A DNA stretch of 64,000 nt from the NCBI GenBank assembly GCA_021018995.1, contig CM037587.1, positions 62,098,104 through 62,162,103 on the forward strand. The letters are read 5' to 3'. The notes under the pieces were generated by a model. It saw nothing but the letters and a program-made list of their open reading frames with translations, was not told where the DNA came from and did not search any database. This document shows, in pieces, positions 1 through 10,388 of this stretch; within the stretch, counting starts at the first letter, position 1; each line of letters begins with the position of its first letter. Position numbers and translations under genes: made by a program. Source of the DNA: Chloranthus sessilifolius (taxonomy: Eukaryota; Streptophyta; Magnoliopsida; Chloranthales; Chloranthaceae).

Positions 1-427
1 TTGCATAACTGGTTTAACCTTAGCTGTCTACCTCTTCATCATTTTACTTTATTTTCTCACACCACATCCATCTTCTTTTTCCCTTCCTTTTAGTTGTAGT
101 TTTTACTTCCATTTTTCTTAGTTTTAGGTTTGTTTTTGTGACACCTAGACTTCCTCTCTTTACCTTTAGGTTTAGAGTTGACAAATCTGTAGCTAGATCT
201 AGAGGCTACTATACGATCCTTGTGGTTTCAGATTAATACTCTCTGTGGGATAAGCTCTTACTTCGTAAAACTTGTTACAACAGACCCTGATTCTTGCAGG
301 TCTGTGAGTTTTGGTTTTGTGCTTTTGTGTGTTCATTCCATCTTTGATTTATTTTATTTTTTATGTATGATTTTTTCCATATCTATTTTCAGACTAATAA
401 AATTAGCACAACCAAATAAATCCAACA
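1..427 (+). repeat. 3' end of an Athila-type LTR, cut by the window edge
   Basis: This stretch matches, in the same order and orientation, the end of the solo LTR at 28899-32317. Both contain the run aatctgtag..agatct..gaggct, then tgggataagctcttactt or tgggacaaactcttactt, then a ccctg..cttgcaggt block. Both end in a CCAACA-type terminus (LTR end at 427). The upstream part of the LTR lies outside the window. No primer binding site follows, so the junction with the gag remnant downstream is probably a deletion. Identity is by eye and is moderate rather than near-perfect. Confidence 0.75.
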
Positions 428-488
428 GCTACGACTGCTCCCTTTCTCTCTCAAAGATCGGGTGAAGGAATGACTAATTTCATTACCT

Positions 489-1555
489 GTCAGAAGTGTT
501 ACCACTTGGGAAGGACTCCAGTCCATGTTCTTAAATGAATATTTTCCAATTGGTAGGACAAATCAAATTCGCCAAGCAATCCAAGACTTCAGCCAAAAGC
601 TTGGAGAATTATTCCATGAGAGTTGGGAACGGATGAATGACTTTTTAAGAAAATGCCCTCATCATGGCATGTTGAATTGGTCCATTGCGCAAAGTTTCTA
701 TCAAGGGTTGACTGAAACTAATCAGGCTACAGTCGATGTCATAAGTGGAGGAACCTTTATGGCTTAAAATGGATAGCAATCCTGGAACTTATTTGAGAAA
801 CTGGTCGATAACTCCAAGCAAAAATAAGCTTTGTTGAGATCTGACCCAGATGTTACCCGCCACACCCCACTCGCGAGGGGTGGACTTTACGATATCAGCA
901 AGGATAAAGTAAAGAAGGAAGATAACATGAGTGTAAAGGTTACGGCTCTTGAACAACAAATTGCTATTTTAATATCTGCCAGACCGAGCACTGTGGAGAG
1001 ATCCTTGGCAAACTATTCAAATTGCCAGAATTTCATAGGAATCAAGAACCCTGTTGCGCCATCATACCAAGAGGTGATGGAGACCGAACAAGTAAAGGCC
1101 TTATAGAGGGGAGATTATGGGAATACATACAACCCAGCATGGAAGAACCATCCAGGATTTAACTATGGTTCCACCACTGGAGCACAACTAGCACCAATAG
1201 TTGCGCAACCCCGATTTCTCCAGACTCAAGTTTTCCACCAAAGACCTCAATTGTCAGCTGCACAACCCTAATTTGTTCCATAGAGCAGTGCACCTGATGC
1301 CACGGTTGTTCAAATCCTATGAGATTTACAGCAACAGTCACACCAGTATTCCAAAGATTTGCATCAGCTTGATCAATTCTCTCAGACACTCCATTCACAT
1401 GCATAGTCCATTATGAAGCTAGAGAGCCAAGTTGGTCAGCTAGCTTTGCAAGTGGCAAGGAGAGAGACTGGACAGTTGCCGACACAGCCGATCAATAACT
1501 TGAGAGACCAAGTATTTTTTGGGGAGACATCTGCTCCCCACGATCAGAATTGAAA
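489..1555 (+). pseudogene. Athila-type gag remnant
   Basis: The reading frames decode pieces of the capsid polyprotein of Athila-lineage retrotransposons, which packages the element RNA. Visible family signatures are an ESWERMNDFLRKCPHHG stretch (about 615-670), a FYQGL motif, a V-x-SGG-x-F-M motif, then a YNPAWKNHPGFNYG stretch (about 1120-1165) and a QVGQLALQVA stretch (about 1430-1455). Several stops and frame changes separate these parts, for example at 764-766 and 1104-1106. The N-terminal gag, primer site and leader are missing: only about 60 bases separate it from the LTR end. Protease and polymerase do not follow. It is a heavily deleted copy and cannot make a particle. Confidence 0.85.
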
Positions 1556-1953
1556 TCCTCTAGGGAATCGTCCATCTACCGACTTATCCGTAGCACTTTT
1601 TGAAAAATATGTATAATCATTTTCTTTTCATTTTAGTTTGAGAAACACATTGCGACTCAAATCTTTGAGGAATGAAGGATCGCAATGTATGTCCGATTTT
1701 CCATTTTTACGAACAAATCGTATGGATATACGATTAATAATTTTTTCTTTATTTTATCAGCCAACCGTAGTGACTACGTTATGACCAATAAGAGAGTACA
1801 TAAATCCTAGCTGAAAAGTTAGTATCAACCGCCAATTCTAGGTTAAAAAGTCAGGGATGACCAGTTCAGTAGGTCACCATGAAGTTAGGACCTACATATC
1901 TAGGAGAGGATACATCGACCCCATTATCGAACTTTCCATTTATGTTTCCATCC
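1556..1953. other. Non-coding flank holding the E1 insertion site
   Basis: No convincing coding or RNA signal is visible here. It is the left half of the sequence into which E1 inserted; it resumes at 18355, as the shared five bases CATCC show. It is AT-rich with scattered stops in all frames. Its position between a gag remnant and a degraded post-integrase ORF suggests it is spacer of an older deleted Athila-like element. That is inference. Confidence 0.5.
1949..1953. repeat. Target site duplication of E1, left copy (CATCC)
   Basis: CATCC directly precedes the TG of the 5' LTR and is repeated directly after the CA of the 3' LTR at 18350-18354. Five-base duplications are the rule for Ty3/gypsy integrases. 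Confidence 0.95.
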
Positions 1954-2341
1954 TGTAGACACCCAAATTTGGCCCAAGGCCGGATCGAAACACCTTTCGA
2001 GAGAGGTGCAATTCTGAGCTTTTGATGACATGTATGGAACCCTTAGGAATCACCCAAAACCCTTAGGAATCACCCTAGATCCCTTAGGAACCTATCCCAA
2101 ACCTTTAGAAACCAGCCTCGACCCTTAGAACCCATTCCAAACCCTAAACCCAACCTTCCCGGGTAATGGATGAAGAGTTGTGCACCAGGAATATATGAGG
2201 CCTTTTACTAATATCAACTCATATATTATTGAAAAGAAGACTTCTCAATCTTTCCAACGAGCCAAGAATCACCTCAATCGGAGTTGTATATCAAAAGTTA
2301 TGGTGATTCAAATATCAGGCAGAATTTCAAGATTTTTGCCT

Positions 2342-2557
2342 AGCGCAACTAATAGTTGCGCCAAGCCATTTTCCCCCTGGATTTGCTTGGCGCAACTAAT
2401 AGTTGCGCCAGGCCTTTTTACCCCAGAAATGGCCTGGCACAACTAATAGTTGTGCTAGGCATAAATGGGTCCCCCCACCCCTCGCGAGGCCAACTTTCAG
2501 GCTACTGTACACTACTGTTTTACTGTACATTTGCCTGGAGCAACTAATAGTTGCGCA
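2342..2557. repeat. Four near-palindromic words in E1 5' LTR
   Basis: Copies of the word GCGCAACTAATAGTTGCGC with variants lie at 2342-2362, 2389-2409, 2436-2456 and 2537-2557. Each is a 9-10 base inverted repeat around a single central A, usually flanked by CTGG or CTTGG and CCAGG or CCAAG. The variants at 2436-2456 (CACA..TGTG) are compensatory: both arms carry the same change, which is what structure-preserving change or palindrome copying would produce. Confidence 0.9.
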
Positions 2558-2839
2558 AGACATATGAACAGTAACTGTTGGGTTTTACCCCGAATTTCAT
2601 ATTTGAGATTTGATTTGTTGACCACCTCAGTCCTTGGGGTGTGTTTTGATAACTTTGTTGCACCCTTTTAATGCCTATTTACACCCCTTAAGTGATTTAA
2701 AGCACTAACCTGTCATCCACCATTAAAACCATTCCCCCACATCTCCAAGCTCTCAAAATTCTAGGAAACCTTAGATTAGAGATTACCTAATTTCTAACCA
2801 TAATTAGCATCTAAGTAACCTCCTAACCTATCATTTTCC

Positions 2840-2848
2840 TATAAATAG
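2840..2848 (+). promoter_or_regulatory. TATA box of E1 5' LTR
   Basis: TATAAATAG followed by AGCCCCCCC lies in the LTR where a Pol II core promoter is expected. It is conserved in the 3' LTR at 17615-17623. Transcription is expected to begin roughly 30 bases downstream. Confidence 0.75.
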
Positions 2849-3574
2849 AGCCCCCCCTCCCCTTGGTTTAGAGGTTGAGAAATTTGCTTAAGAGAGAAAG
2901 AGCTCAAAGTAAGAAGTTCTTCCTCCCTTTTGTACACTATTTTCATCTAAATTCCAGAATTCCAAAACCTCTTCCCAAGCTTGTTCTTACATTTAAAACC
3001 TCTAGCCTAGGTGTGTGTGATCCCCTAGCCTCCATCCCCTACCTCTTAGCTTTAAGTCCTAGGAGTTAGAACCCCTCTTTCCACCATACAAGCCTTTAAA
3101 AACTCATCAAAGCAAGCCAACGCAAGGCTCTCTTATGGTGCTACAAGGGCCCGAGGGCTCCGGCTCTCCCCTTTCTTCTCCTATCTCTTTGTGGCATTCC
3201 CTACCCTTTCATTTGTGCTGTTACACCGCCGAATTTTCGGTAGGAATGGATGGGCACAAATAGGATTGGAGGCCCATTTGGGTAAGAGGGAACCATTTCC
3301 TTTTCTTTTACATCATTTTACTTTTGGCCATAAGTAGAGACCGCGTTAAGCGGGTTGATTGGGTGCCTAACACCTTCCTGATCGATAACCGAAGCCCCTA
3401 CCCAAGAGCCATTGGTGTGGACTGGATTCAGAGACATTTTTAGTACTTAGGTGCTCTTAAAAATGAACTAGGTATCCCGGGACAGCGAAAGCTCCGGGTG
3501 GCGACTCTATATTTTTCATCGTTAGAGAGCGCTTCGCGCGACAGGGATAGCATCGATTACCACGGTTGCACAGA

Positions 3575-3592
3575 TGGCGACTCTGCTGGAGA
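3575..3592 (+). other. E1 primer binding site
   Basis: TGGCGACTCTGCTGGAGA begins two bases after the LTR end, the normal place for the tRNA primer site. TGGCGACT-type sites are typical of plant Tat and Ogre elements, for which an arginine tRNA primer has been reported. E3 has a related site at 37821. The tRNA identity was not tested here. Confidence 0.85.
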
Positions 3593-3716
3593 TTAGCTTG
3601 TAGAACTTCCCCTTGAACTTGGCCTTATTATTTTTAATTTTTGCTAACATATTATTGCTATTTTTTAGTGTATTTTGCTATTTGTTTACTCACCCCCCCC
3701 GATTAAGTCATTTTAC

Positions 3717-3917
3717 TTACCCCTACTTTTCCGTCATTTAAGAGCCTTAGCTGATTGGCTGGCCTACTTGCGAATTTGTCTTTTATTTTCCTTACTTTTC
3801 TGTCATTTTAGTGCCTTAGCCGATTGGCGGGCCTACTTGTGCATTGTCTTTTAATTTTCTTTAAATTTCCGTCATTTAAAGTGCCTTAGCCGATTGGCGG
3901 GCCTACTTGCGCACTCA
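3717..3917 (+). repeat. Three-copy tandem repeat of about 70 bp
   Basis: The phrase gccttag-c-gattggc-ggcctacttg recurs at about 3744, 3813 and 3883, giving a period of 69-70 bases. Each copy is preceded by a T-rich, ccgtcattta-like segment. The third copy is the most similar to the second. It is in the E1 leader only and is not seen in the LTRs. Confidence 0.85.
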
Positions 3918-4419
3918 TATCCCAACAGTGGACGCCGGCCCGTAGCGGCGGTAAGGGATAATCACCCCCGGTCTTTGAACAAAAGAAAACTTCCAAAAAA
4001 AGAGAAAAGCTTTGAAAAAAATTAAAATTGAACCAAGTTAGGGAGCGTAATTAATTTGTTTTGCGGGGTAGATTTTTCAAAGGGGTTGGTTTAGGCACAC
4101 GTACAAACAACCTGGGTCTTAGTATGGCGGCAGCCCCTAGTGGTGATGATCTAGAAAAGTCCCAGCTCACCTAGTATCTGAGAAGGCGCTTGCACTGGAG
4201 GTATATCCGGTGGGTTCCCATTCCAAAGCTTAAAACCCTTGGGGAGCGCGCTAGCGAGTTATACTGGACTCAATCCTTTAGGTGCGGTAAGGAGAGAATA
4301 GATCACCATAAAACAGCTTAGTTCTCGGAAGCCTAGCTTCCACAAAAAAAAAAAAAAAAAAGACTCATTTCGGACATCAGTGGCTGTTGTTCTCTGTTCC
4401 AGAGAGGCAGTTTTTGCCT

Positions 4420-4588
4420 GGCGCATATATTAGTTGCGCCAGTGTAAAAACACTGGAATTTATAGCTGGCGCAACTAATAGTTGCGCTAGCTTTAAACTC
4501 CCAATTTTTACCTTGGCGCAACTAATAGTTGCTTTGTGCCAGTGTAAAAGTCCTCCCCTGCAACCTTGGCACAAGTATTAGTTGCGTC
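4420..4588. repeat. Second block of the E1 palindromic word, in the leader
   Basis: Four more copies of the LTR word lie outside the LTR: 4420-4440 (inner bases changed to CATATATTAG), 4468-4488, 4515-4532 (right arm damaged by an inserted CTTT) and 4568-4588 (ACAAGTATTAG core). They are spaced about 40-55 bases apart, as in the LTR, and keep the CTGG or CTTGG flank. Confidence 0.88.
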
Positions 4589-5211
4589 AGGTCTGTTTGG
4601 CAGCACCCAACCTGAATCTTTAGTCCTTTCCAACTCCCGAGTTGCCTGATCAGTGTGCATAGTACCTTATTTAGGCCCCGCCATCTTCGACACCCAATAC
4701 GCCCCCGCCGATCAAGAGAAGGCAACTTCTTTTTGGCTCATTTCGGGGGATCGGGTCATTTGCCTCGATTTTCATGCCTTCAATAGATCGAAAGTTCTCC
4801 TTCGTCTATTTCCAAGTGCGTTGGAACTGTTGCCACGGGTCTTGAATTAAGGTATGAGAGCCACTCGAAAAGGGAATTCCAAGGCCTCGAAACCTTTGTT
4901 TTTTTTTTCTTTAAAGTTTTCATAAAATTAAAAAATATATATATAATCAAAACCCAAAAAATATTTAGTTTGTGGTGCCGGCACAACGGCATCATCTTGC
5001 CCTCCGTCGTCCCATAGGGGAAGGAGGAGGATTTTTGGGCCTTACCCAAGGCACCCTTACCCGACCTGTTCCCGAAGAATGTCGTGGGTAGTGGACCCGA
5101 TTTACGCCGATCCCGACTCATCCCTGCCACATTCTCCAACCCACTCCCATTCAGGAGAAATCTTTTCCACCATCCCCCTCACCCAACCCCCTTTTACCGT
5201 TACCGGACCAT

Positions 5212-8200
5212 TTGGCGCCCCCATTTTTCCCCCAATTCCCATCATCCCCCTATAGACCCAATCCACCCAGATTCACACACACTACTTCTACCCTATCTAA
5301 CCCCCCGCAAGATCCCTCATCCATCCGGGTCATGCCCAATTATACCATGGCCGTGCCCAATTTTCCACATCCTTCCTCATCATGGCCCACATCATCCCAA
5401 AATACATCCCCTCATTCACCCCATACACTCCCACCTACCATGGCCATGCCCAATTATACTGGGGCCATGCCCAATTTTTCCACCACCTCCATCCCCTCTA
5501 TACCACATCCACCATCCACATCCCATCCTCCTTCCATGGCCATGATGGAGGAGACGTTCCAAGCCTACTCCTTATGGAAGGCTTCTCAAGACACCTCCTC
5601 TCCTCCACACCCCATGAACCCATCCATACTCTAGCCAATCTCCATGCCTCACTCCCCCATGACCCCCATCAACCCCCCATAATCCACACCACCCAAAACC
5701 CCATCACCCACATACCTTAAGGCCCCATGGCCCAACCCCCCACCATCCATACACCCCAAGGCCAAATGGCCCAACCTCCAAACTTCCATACACCCCAAGG
5801 CCCATTGGCCCAAACCCCCTTTTCCCACACATTTCAGGGCCCCATGGCCCAATACCCCACTACCCATCATCTTCAAGGCCCATTGGCCCAAAACCCCATT
5901 ATCCATATCCCCCAGGGCCCATTGAGCCAAACCCATCAAGTCCAAACTCATCAGGGGCCCATGGCCCAAATCCACCAATGGCCCATGGCCCAAACCCAAC
6001 AAGGACCATCGGGCTAGACCCATCAAGGGCCCATGGCCCAGACCTAACAAGGCCCATCAGGCCAGACCCATCAAGGACCCATGGCCCAAACCCAACAAGG
6101 TCCATCAGGCCAGACCCATCAAGGGTCCATGGCCCAAACCCAACAAGGCCCATCGGGCCAGATCCATCCAGGGCCCATGGCCCAGACCCAACAAGGCCCA
6201 TTAGGCTAAACCCCACCAAGGGCCCATGGCCCAAACCCATCAAGGCCCATTGGGCCAGACTCGCCAAGGCCCATGGCCCAAACCTACCCAGGCCCATTGG
6301 CCCAAACCTACCAGGGGCCCATCGCCCAAACCCATCAGTGGCCTATGGCCCAAAATGATCAAGGGTTCATGGCCCAAAACCAAACCCCCCCCAACACTTA
6401 ACCCAACCTTCACATCTGGGTCAAACCCATGCCATACCTCAAACCCAATCTTCTCATGGCCCCACACCCCAAGGCCATCTCCAAACGTTCCGCCATACCC
6501 AATGGCTCTATCAGGCCCCACACCCCAAGGCCATCTCCAAACCTTCCGCCATACCCAATGGCTCTATCAGGCCTCGCCTCAAAACCAAATTCCTATCGCC
6601 CAACAAACCTTTCCTCACCCCCAATGGGCTCACCCAACCCCTACTCATGTCATTCCCATCCAACCCATGCAGCAACAGGATGAGAATCCAGTCTTCACTG
6701 CACATTACGCCGACCAGCAGTATGAGGAGGACGAGATTAGGAATAGTGGGGCCTATGCTGGGGCATTGACCAGCCTCAACCCTCCACTAGTAATTGCCCA
6801 CCCCCTGGTAGCCCAGAGTGAAGTCCGATTGACGGCTGAGAAAGCGGCCCCTATATCGAAAGAGTCAGAGCAACTGAAAGAACAGTTAGACAAAATATAA
6901 AAACAGCTCATGAAAATGGGTGGGGCTGAAATCCACGCCATGGACTTCACAGACCTATGTCTGTTCGTTGAGGTCCCCTTGCCCCCCAAATTTAAAATGC
7001 CAGTATTTGACAAATACAATGGCGCAAGCAACCCGATTGCACACCTCAAGTCCTATTGCGGGGACATGTGCCAGTACGTGGGGGACAAAGGACTGCTAAT
7101 AAAAGTCTTTCAGAAAAGTTTGACCGGACCGGCCCTGAGGTGGTTCACATCTCTTGAATCATCCACGATGAAGACATGGAAAGATTTAACGCATTTGTTC
7201 CAGGAACAGTATGTCTATAATACTGATATTGAACTGCGCAAGTCTGATTTGGCCCGTTTAAAGCAAAATCCAAATGAGACCTTCAGTGACTACTTAGGAT
7301 GATGGAGAGCACGGCAGCTCAAGTTAAAAATAGAATATCGGATGATGAGCAGATAGAGATGATTTCTAAGAACACTCTACCAGTGATTTCTAATTTTCTT
7401 GTATATCAACAGTAGTCCAGTTTTGCTAATTTGGTGAGGAATGCCAATCGCTGTGAGGATGCCATCAAGGAAGGGCGGTTGAGTAAGAATGCTTCAGGGG
7501 GCCCTAGCGGGGTTAGGAGGTTAACTGAGCAGAAGAACGATAGGAGGACAGGGGCAGAGGTGCAAAATGTTGCGAACACTCGGCCCAATAATAACAATGT
7601 AGCCCCATTCCAATTCCAAGCAGCGCAACTAGCTCCCATCAGGACAGGACCAGTACAAAGAGTAGGGAATGGGCAGGGAATGCAAATGACCCCGGAGAGG
7701 AGAGTCCGTTATGATCGAGTCTTTACGCCTTTAGGGCAATCCCTTAGTGTACTTTTGCCATTATTAATTGAAAAGGGTTTAATAACTATTCTCCAACCAC
7801 GACCTCCTCCCATTCTGATTCCATATAATTTTGACCATAATACTCATTGCAATTTTCATCAGGGTCCAAGTCACCCGACTGATCGCTGCTTCCCATTGAA
7901 GCACACGATCCAGGACTTAATCGATGCTGAAAAGATCATTCCCCCTGCACCCGCCCAAGCAAGCCAGCATGCGAATATCCATCAAGTGCCTTTACCACCA
8001 CACCCTACCGGAATAGCAGGCCCCAGACCCACCATAGGGATGGTAGAGGAATTTGAAGAAGAATTGGAGTTGGATCCGTTAGACTTCATTTGTAATCTAG
8101 AAATGTTTGTGGCACCAAGGCAGAGAAATCTAGGAGAAGGAATTGTTGGGGTGATTGAACCCCTGAATCTGGCAGATTATTTTCCTACCCCTACACCAAC

Positions 8201-8627
8201 AGTTGAACCCCTAGATCTTAGGGCCTATTTCCCGCCATCCACTCCCATCAACTACGTACAAATGAATGCGTATCAACCATATTCCACCACCCCCATCCAT
8301 TACCCAATAAACCAACAGGCCCCCAATCCCCCACCACCAATAAATTACCAATGGCCTGCTCCCACCCCATTATCGTCAACTCAACCACCGACAAGTTCAA
8401 CCATCCCGGTCAATTACCTGACGGCCCATCAGCCGCCCTCACCCACTAGCTATCAATGGCCTACTTGTACCCCCTTCCCTCCAATGCCACCACCCTCAAG
8501 CTCCACCACCCCCATTTGGCCCAATCTTTCCACCCAACCCACTGCCACCGGGGTGAATCAAGTGTTGCCCATGCCTCCTGAGATGACAGTGCAAGTACCT
8601 CAAGAATCGGCAGCCATATCTCTCTAG
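5212..8627 (+). pseudogene. E1 gag polyprotein, broken
   Basis: This decodes the structural polyprotein of a Tat element. From the N side come a Pro-rich region (5212-5634), a Gly-Pro-Gln peptide repeat tract (5721-6386), a KESEQLKEQLDKI coiled segment (about 6850-6897), the capsid core (PKFKMPVFDKYNG, then KSYCGDM, then ALRWFTSLE, about 6990-7160), and a basic region. A degenerate zinc knuckle follows, CNFHQGPSHPTDRCFPL (about 7847-7900), with IQDLIDA after it as usual in this lineage. The tail to 8627 is Pro-rich. Breaks seen: frame changes in the repeat tract, TAA at 6898-6900, a frame change near 7300, and TAG near 7412. The natural start codon is not clear. Confidence 0.85.
5721..6386 (+). 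repeat. Coding minisatellite in E1 gag: 13-residue then 8-residue units
   Basis: In frame, the DNA encodes about six 13-residue units of the form GPMAQPPTIHTPQ (39 bp, 5721-5954). About eighteen 8-residue units follow, alternating GPMAQTQQ and GPSGQTHQ (24 bp, paired to 48 bp, 5955-6386). Three stops (CAG or CAA to TAG or TAA) and two one-base shifts now break it. The 8-residue unit looks like the 13-residue one with an internal deletion. Minus-strand frames through this tract (MGLGHGPL-like) are shadows of the repeat. Confidence 0.85.
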
Positions 8628-8810
8628 CTCTCGGGACCCACATATGATCCTCATCAGGTCCCGCTAAGCTACGAACAAACAGATATCAATACAAGCGGTA
8701 GAAACAGAGAAGGGGCAGTAGATTTTGTTACCAGGTCAGGGAGAATATCGAAGCAGCCCGAAGCACCAGTAGTAGCACAGGCCCAACCCAAAGGAAAGAA
8801 AGAGAGCACT
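8628..8810 (+). other. Linker between E1 gag and protease
   Basis: This is a short stretch joining the Pro-rich gag tail to the protease frame. In frame it reads a TRSGR motif (about 8730-8745) of the kind that precedes protease in Tat polyproteins. It was probably part of one gag-pol ORF in the ancestor, as the protease frame equals the last gag frame. The gag stop at 8625-8627 may itself be a mutation. Confidence 0.5.
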
Positions 8811-9893
8811 GTGAATCCATTTGAGAAGATGAGTCGAGAACATATATTGGAGACTCCATTGAGAAGAATGCCTGCCCATATCACTGTATGGGATCTGTTA
8901 ATGACGTCCCCACTCCATTTTCAAGCATTAATGGGGGCATTAAAAAATGCACATGTGTCACTCCAAGTTAGCCCAGATGAAGTCGGGCAGATAATTGGTC
9001 AAGTGATGGCTCCAAATGCCATTTCATTTTCTGATGCCGATTTACCTGAGGAAGGACGTAGCCACTCAAAATCTTTGAATATAACCGTTGAATCCGAAAA
9101 TATGATTATCCCCTTGGTACTAATTGATAATAGGTTTGCATTGAATATATGCCTGTTGAGAACCGCTACCAAGATTGGGGTTGATCTGTGCATGTTAAGG
9201 CCCACCAGAACCAACGTTAGAGGGTTTAACAATACCAGGAGAGAAATAATGGGAGAAGTTGATCTTGAGCTGTTGATAGGGCCATTGACCTTTTCCATCT
9301 TGTTTCAAGTCATGGATATCAAATCATCATTTAATATGTTGTTGGGGCGCCCGTGGCTACATGAAGTCGGAGCCATACCTTCCACATTGCACCAGAAACT
9401 CAAATTTACATCTGGGCATAAGATCATCACGATCATTGGAGAGGGGCACAGCGAAAAAGAAAAGGCTGCCAATAGCATTGAAAAACCCAATGTGCTGGAT
9501 ATACCACACACCGCTAAGGACGTTGACCTCCACAGTTTTGAATACAAGGAGTCGGCAATACTCCTAGAGCCCATGGAGGGCATCATGTCTAAAACGAGAG
9601 GCAGTATGGTAGTAGCAGTGGCAATGCTCCAAAAGTGGGGCTATCAGAAAGGAAGGGGTCTGGGACCCAAATTACAAGGCAGAAGAGAGCCAGTTGTGGC
9701 TAAGAGATAAAAAGTAAGATTCAGGCTAGGATATAAGCCCACAGAGCAAGATGTCCGAGAGGCCAAAGAGAAAGCCAGGGTCACCGTGGCTGCAAAAGCA
9801 TGACGAATCAATATAGAAGAGAAACCTCGCCCTAGGTCGCACATCAGGGATTCCTTTGTCAGTGCAGGGGTTGTAAAGATCGATCGAAATGGG
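8811..9893 (+). pseudogene. E1 aspartic protease with C-terminal G-patch
   Basis: The retroviral-type protease would release the gag-pol products. The fold markers are present: VLIDNRFALNI at about 9117-9150, FQVMDI near 9304-9321 and the ILGRPWL-like LLGRPWL at about 9340-9360. The active-site turn, expected as D-[NTS]-G-[SA], reads D-N-R-F, so Gly and Ser are both replaced and activity is unlikely. A G-patch follows (about 9610-9690): AVAMLQKWGYQKGRGLG, then LQGRREP. G-patches bind nucleic acid and are known after the protease in some retroviruses and plant gypsy elements. Stops at 9708-9710 and 9801-9803 break the same frame, which continues to about 10265. Confidence 0.85.
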
Positions 9894-10388
9894 GCAACCC
9901 ATTTGACCCCACACAAACCCATAGCCCCAGTCCATCCAACCAATCCCCAGATCTCCCTTCCCAACTTGGAGATAGATTTGGCTGTATTGTCCCTTTTTGA
10001 GGAACGATGGTCGGTACCTGAACAAACTCCCCCTGTGGTGAATCATCACAAAGCCGTGTTAACGTTTGAGGATATCATCTCAGACGAAATGGGGATCAAT
10101 ATGATGGAGGCTGACTCCAATGAGCCATATCAGTCAGCACCCTCCATCCCAACAGGTAAAGAAGCGGCCCCTCAGGTATGCAACTGGGCATCTTTGCCCC
10201 AAACTCTGGAAGCAGGAAGTGGCCTAAAGTTTACCGCTTGTTTCAAAAAAAAAAACAACCTATAAAAAGTGAGATAAGCCCTTGGCAGGCAATACCTTGT
10301 ATATACACAAACCCGCCTAGCCAAGGGCCCATCTTTGAAGAAAATAAAAATCTCAAAAACATAGAAGAAAATAAAAATCCCAAAAACA
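9894..10388 (+). other. E1 protease-RT spacer
   Basis: This pol spacer has the open segment 9903-10265 and, in another frame, a Lys/Asn-rich repeat (KNLKNIEENKNPKNIEKTQ, about 10340-10400). It has no recognisable domain. A short run of A at about 10246-10255 coincides with the frame change and may be a slippage point or decay. Confidence 0.5.

Larger units (their letters stand above)
1954..3572 (+). repeat. E1 5' LTR
   Basis: It starts TGTAGACACC and ends CACGGTTGCACA just before the primer site. It contains four copies of a near-palindromic word (2342-2557), a TATA box at 2840-2848, and a C-rich run after it where transcription probably starts nearby. It aligns over its length with the 3' LTR at 16751. 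It is 1619 bp against 1599 bp there; most of the difference is a direct repeat of a cccttaggaatcaccc-type segment at about 2040-2085. Confidence 0.95.
3593..5211 (+). other. E1 untranslated leader
   Basis: This is about 1.6 kb between the primer site and the first extended gag-like frame, with no supported ORF. It holds a three-copy tandem repeat (3717-3917), an A-rich run (about 4343-4360), a second block of the LTR palindromic word (4420-4588) and a short AT tract near 4930-4945. Long leaders are common in Tat elements. Short ORFs in it, such as one at 4653-4850, show no family features. Confidence 0.6.

Noticed and set aside
2130-2155. AAACCCTAAACCC resembling plant telomere repeat
   Set aside because: Only a single unit, inside an LTR, also in the 3' LTR; no array.
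3575-3592. Possible tRNA gene at the primer site
   Set aside because: Only the 3'-end complement of a tRNA is present; no cloverleaf or Pol III boxes were found around it or around 32739, 37821 and 53157.
5721-6386. Regular short repeats resembling a CRISPR array
   Set aside because: There are no unique spacers; the repeat is a contiguous coding minisatellite in gag of a plant retrotransposon.
5649-6521. Long minus-strand frames rich in MGLGHGPL units
   Set aside because: They are the complement of the gag peptide repeat; the plus frame has the family context.
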